Of a stretch of 45,576 bases of DNA, positions 43,188 through 45,576 are shown one piece after another. The notes beneath the pieces are model-generated. The model saw nothing but the letters and a program-made list of their open reading frames with translations, searched no databases and was not told where the DNA came from. Made by a program: the position numbers and the translations under genes. Positions within the stretch are counted from its first letter, which is position 1. Each line of letters opens with the position of its first letter. Source of the stretch: Acinetobacter apis (lineage in GTDB: Bacteria > Pseudomonadota > Gammaproteobacteria > Pseudomonadales > Moraxellaceae); NCBI RefSeq assembly GCF_900197575.1, contig NZ_FZLN01000006.1:1-45576 (forward strand). The letters are read 5' to 3'.

Positions 43188-44156
43188 TTACTTTTGTCGC
43201 CAGATGGTCAAGATGGCAATATCATCGACAGTGTGATCTGGTGCTTTAAAAGACTGGTTTTTTAACTGATCAATCAATAGATTGAGTTGATCACTTAAGC
43301 AGCCATCAAATGCTTCTAAGGCGCCGTCTGAGCAAACCACAAAGCGTGCATTTTTAGCCAAAACACATTCAAACTCTTCGATTTCAATGTCCTCAGTTAA
43401 ACCTAACGCAAAACTACTGGTGTTCAAAATCATTGGCTCTTCATGGCCATTAAACAAAATGGCTGGTGGGTAATGCCCAGCACTAGACCAGCGCAGCTCA
43501 TGTGTTTCAAAGTTTAAAATACCTGTAATCATGGTAATGTGCTTTTCAATATCTTCTTGAATCAACATTCCATTGAGCTTTTTAATTAGCTCTCTAGGTC
43601 GTTTGGAGCTGCCATGAAATGCAGCCATCCATGATGTTAATAAGCTACTGGCAACACCGTGACCCGAAACATCGGCCAAATAAAACATGACTTCTTTATC
43701 GCTGATTTTCCAGTAGTCATACCAATCGCCAGATAAATAGGCCGATGGCTTAAAAAAAGACTCGAATGAATAATTTGGAATATCAATGTCATCAGGCAAT
43801 AATTTTTTCTGTAATAACGCAGCTGACGGTAAATCGCGACTGTCTTGATTTCGCTTATACTGTGCATCAATACTGTGTAATTGCTCAATAGGGTTGGTTG
43901 GAATTTTATCCCAAATCCAACCAGCCAAAGCACCTGATTGCCATGCTTCGGCCAATGTAGAGCCCTCATCTTCAAATGCCAACACAACCGTTGGAAAATC
44001 CCACAAATGTTTTAAAAAGTCTTTCACATCTGCAATCACAATCACGCTATGGTCATATTGGTCAAGATCAGCAAGCTGAATGACTTCTAAATCAGGCAAA
44101 ATACTTAATACAGTATCAAGATGCGAGATTGAACGTGAAGGTTGGATAAAATACAT
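43188..44156 (-). CDS. gigA: SpoIIE/RsbU-type PP2C serine phosphatase, GigA-like
   Basis: 322 aa. The C-terminal PP2C domain (about 115-320) has LSGDWYDYW with Asp144, FYLADVSGHGVAS with Asp162 and the late CSDGALEAFDG and DDIAIL metal sites. The first ~105 residues look like a shortened response-regulator receiver (DV near 43, then TVVLAF and GALAGWIWDKIP), degenerate around the phospho-Asp. No kinase domain is present, unlike Pseudomonas HsbR. It should remove phosphate from the GigB-like STAS protein. It is upstream of gigB in the same orientation. Confidence 0.78.
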   Translation of the reverse strand: MYFIQPSRSISHLDTVLSILPDLEVIQLADLDQYDHSVIVIADVKDFLKHLWDFPTVVLAFEDEGSTLAEAWQSGALAGWIWDKIPTNPIEQLHSIDAQYKRNQDSRDLPSAALLQKKLLPDDIDIPNYSFESFFKPSAYLSGDWYDYWKISDKEVMFYLADVSGHGVASSLLTSWMAAFHGSSKRPRELIKKLNGMLIQEDIEKHITMITGILNFETHELRWSSAGHYPPAILFNGHEEPMILNTSSFALGLTEDIEIEEFECVLAKNARFVVCSDGALEAFDGCLSDQLNLLIDQLKNQSFKAPDHTVDDIAILTIWRQK

Positions 44157-44180
44157 ATATAAGATGAATACCTAATATAT

Positions 44181-44218
44181 AACCAAATAAAAAAACATTA
44201 ATGCTCATTTATTTGGTT
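44181..44218. repeat. 10-bp inverted repeat between gigA and mlaA
   Basis: AACCAAATAA (44181-44190) and TTATTTGGTT (44209-44218), perfectly complementary, around an 18-nt loop that has a T7 run on the minus strand. It may be an mlaA 3' hairpin or part of the gigA upstream control region. Confidence 0.55.
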
Positions 44219-44229
44219 AGATCACAAAA

Positions 44230-45147
44230 TTATTTTGATGGTGGAGCAGAATCTGCTACATCATCACTCACAAAAGATACATCTTGATCTGCTCTACCTT
44301 GTTTTTCTGCAATGATGAACTTTTTGCGTTGTAAATATACATCACGAATTGCTGCATATTTATCACCTTGTAAAGTATCTTCTACATCAAGCAAAGAACT
44401 TCTCAAATCAACTGCACCTAGTGCATTGTCAAGCCAAAACAACTGGTCTGAATCATCAAAAATATAACGCTGAGGGCGTGCTTGTCTATCAACAATTAAT
44501 GCTAAACCATCTCGTAAGGTACTTGGACCAAAAACCGGCAGCATAATATAAGGACCAGACGGTACATGATAATAACCAAGGGTTGTACCTAAGCTTTCAT
44601 CTTCATAATCTAAATGTAGACGCTGTGCTGGGTCAGCTAAACCTAAGGTGGTGAGTGTATTAATAGCAAAGCGCCCTAAAGTTTTTAAAGCACGCATAGG
44701 TTTCCATTGAATGACTTGGTTTGTTGCATTCCATGGTTCGCCTAAGTTATTACGAAATTGGCGATATGAGCCGCGTACTTCACCAGGTACTTTGGCTTTA
44801 TATTGCACAGCAACAGGACGAAGTATATAGGTATCTAACGTATCATTAAATGCAAAGACTTTACGGTTGACCGATTGAAACGGATCTTTTACTTGTTCAG
44901 GCTGTGCAGCATTTGCATCGACTTTTAATTCAGTCTTTAATGTTTTTAATTGATGTTTTAAATAACGTCGAACAGTGACTGTTGTTGTAGTCGATGGTGT
45001 TCTTTCAGTGGATACTTCAGTTGTATAGTCACTAGAATTTGGCGCGGCTTGATCAAAAGTTTCTGCATTTACAGTTGTTGATATACAAATAGCCGCAGCT
45101 AAGGTCAGCGACGATGTCCACAATATTTTATAAGATTTATCACACAT
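44230..45147 (-). CDS. mlaA: MlaA (VacJ) outer-membrane phospholipid-recycling protein
   Basis: 305 aa. The MlaA core is clear: DPFQSVNRKVFAFND, VPGEVRGSYRQFRNNLGEPW, GRFAINTLTTLGLADPA and VPSGPYIMLPVFGPSTLRDG. With OmpC-type porins it extracts misplaced phospholipids from the outer membrane for the MlaBCDEF pump, none of which is in this window. Oddly, the signal region ends in a signal peptidase I-like VNAE; its only cysteine after Met-Cys is in AAIC, a poor lipobox, while E. coli MlaA is a lipoprotein. The extended region 30-85 is low-complexity and Thr-rich. Confidence 0.9.
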   Translation of the reverse strand: MCDKSYKILWTSSLTLAAAICISTTVNAETFDQAAPNSSDYTTEVSTERTPSTTTTVTVRRYLKHQLKTLKTELKVDANAAQPEQVKDPFQSVNRKVFAFNDTLDTYILRPVAVQYKAKVPGEVRGSYRQFRNNLGEPWNATNQVIQWKPMRALKTLGRFAINTLTTLGLADPAQRLHLDYEDESLGTTLGYYHVPSGPYIMLPVFGPSTLRDGLALIVDRQARPQRYIFDDSDQLFWLDNALGAVDLRSSLLDVEDTLQGDKYAAIRDVYLQRKKFIIAEKQGRADQDVSFVSDDVADSAPPSK

Positions 45148-45219
45148 GTGAATTCCAAAGAGCGCAAAAGAATTAATTTATTATCTTAGTGTATAGCATG
45201 AACAATAAAATGGGGCAAA

Positions 45220-45242
45220 AAGATTGTTTGCTGAACAATCTT
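45220..45242. repeat. 9-bp perfect hairpin upstream of the rRNA promoters
   Basis: AAGATTGTT (45220-45228) and AACAATCTT (45234-45242) around TGCTG. On the minus strand a run of T follows, on the plus strand none does. No gene is nearby on the minus strand that it would terminate, so its role is unknown. Confidence 0.5.
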
Positions 45243-45305
45243 CTTATGATAATGCTAAAAAAGGTGAATAACTGATCAAGCGGAAGGAATAGTTAAAAAA
45301 AGGGG

Positions 45306-45333
45306 TTGCGTTGGATTTGGAATGGTCTATAAT
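45306..45333 (+). promoter_or_regulatory. Probable rRNA operon promoter P1
   Basis: TTGCGT (45306-45311), 16-bp spacer, TATAAT (45328-45333), then GCG, a GC-rich start region as in growth-rate-regulated promoters. About 430 bp separate the mlaA start from the end of the window and this is the first strong promoter facing right. Confidence 0.7.
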
Positions 45334-45467
45334 GCGAATCCATCGGCGGTGCTGTTAAATAAAACTTGTTGATAAACAATAGCTTGGGTTGTTGAGTTGG
45401 TTTTAGAGACGAACTTTATAGTTTAAGAATAAGTTTAGAGATGAGAAAAAATAAATAGCACGACTGC

Positions 45468-45495
45468 TTGACTTCTGTGAGGAAGAGAGTAATAT
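45468..45495 (+). promoter_or_regulatory. Probable rRNA operon promoter P2
   Basis: TTGACT (45468-45473), 16-bp spacer, TAATAT (45490-45495), followed by AGCCGACC. Two tandem promoters before the leader match the rrn P1/P2 layout. Confidence 0.75.
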
Positions 45496-45576
45496 AGCCG
45501 ACCTAGCTTACTGATGACGAGTCACTAAGTAAATCATTAAAAGCAATGAAGAACAACTTGTGTGGATTTTTGTTGA
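45496..45576 (+). other. rRNA operon leader (16S rRNA just beyond the window)
   Basis: The segment up to the end, with GATGACGAGTCACTAAG and AAGAACAACTTGTGTGG, matches from memory the leader that precedes 16S rRNA in Acinetobacter. The gene itself is outside the window. No ORF is present between mlaA and the window end. Confidence 0.75.

Noticed and set aside
43637..43987. 116-codon minus-strand frame in another frame of gigA
   Set aside because: Overlaps the PP2C domain, whose metal motifs define the real frame.

Overview
The window is core chromosome of an Acinetobacter-like gammaproteobacterium (Moraxellaceae). The main evidence is the AT-rich coding style, the 5S rRNA tail and rRNA leader that match the Acinetobacter pattern, an AbeM-sized MATE pump, a GigA/GigB-type regulatory pair, and the protein sequences of Dxs, RibA and SspAB. 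I see no prophage, transposase, CRISPR array, integron or tRNA gene. The species was not resolved.

Layout. The window starts in the 3' end of a 5S rRNA gene (+ strand) and ends in the promoter and leader of another rRNA operon (+ strand), so it is nearly the whole segment between two directly repeated rrn operons. From the left: a secreted nucleosidase-like lipoprotein, an FAD/NAD disulfide oxidoreductase, a small Cys-phosphatase-like protein, TrxC, a YciA thioesterase, YajQ and a rhodanese (0.2-5.2 kb). Next come the yciB-yciI-coiled coil-mnmC operon, the divergent PHP phosphatase, a bestrophin and radC (5.2-11 kb). These are followed by coaBC, a MATE pump, hemW, aroE, an OmpA-like envelope protein, hemF, ribA, dxs and suhB (11-23 kb). 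A DEAD-box helicase with a long leader and a repetitive tail is followed by rplM-rpsI-sspA-sspB on the opposite strand (23-27.5 kb). Then pdxA-rsmA-apaH, hflX-lrgA-lrgB, a PlsC-like acyltransferase, a phospholipase D lipoprotein, a metallophosphoesterase and polA (27.7-39.8 kb). Last come an MscS-like channel with a DUF432 partner, a nitrilase, gigB, gigA and mlaA (39.9-45.1 kb).

How the genes fit together. Most are housekeeping. Several make cofactors: hemW/hemF (haem), ribA (riboflavin), dxs (isoprenoids, and the precursor DXP), pdxA (pyridoxal phosphate, whose later step uses DXP) and coaBC (CoA). Others serve RNA and the ribosome: mnmC, rsmA, hflX, rplM/rpsI, the helicase, and suhB. An envelope and stress group (OmpA-like, MlaA, phospholipase D, PlsC-like, MscS, bestrophin, LrgAB, GigA/GigB, SspAB) sits mostly on the minus strand. 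Many convergent genes share a bidirectional terminator; three convergent pairs abut within 0-5 bp with no visible terminator.

Best leads for something not obvious from the protein genes are: a candidate small RNA of about 110 nt downstream of polA, at the position Spot 42 occupies in enterobacteria but without evident sequence likeness, with a CCUCC loop and its own terminator; a roughly 270-nt structured leader before the DEAD-box helicase; and a 45-codon single-membrane-span ORF upstream of hflX. No clearly new multi-gene system was found.
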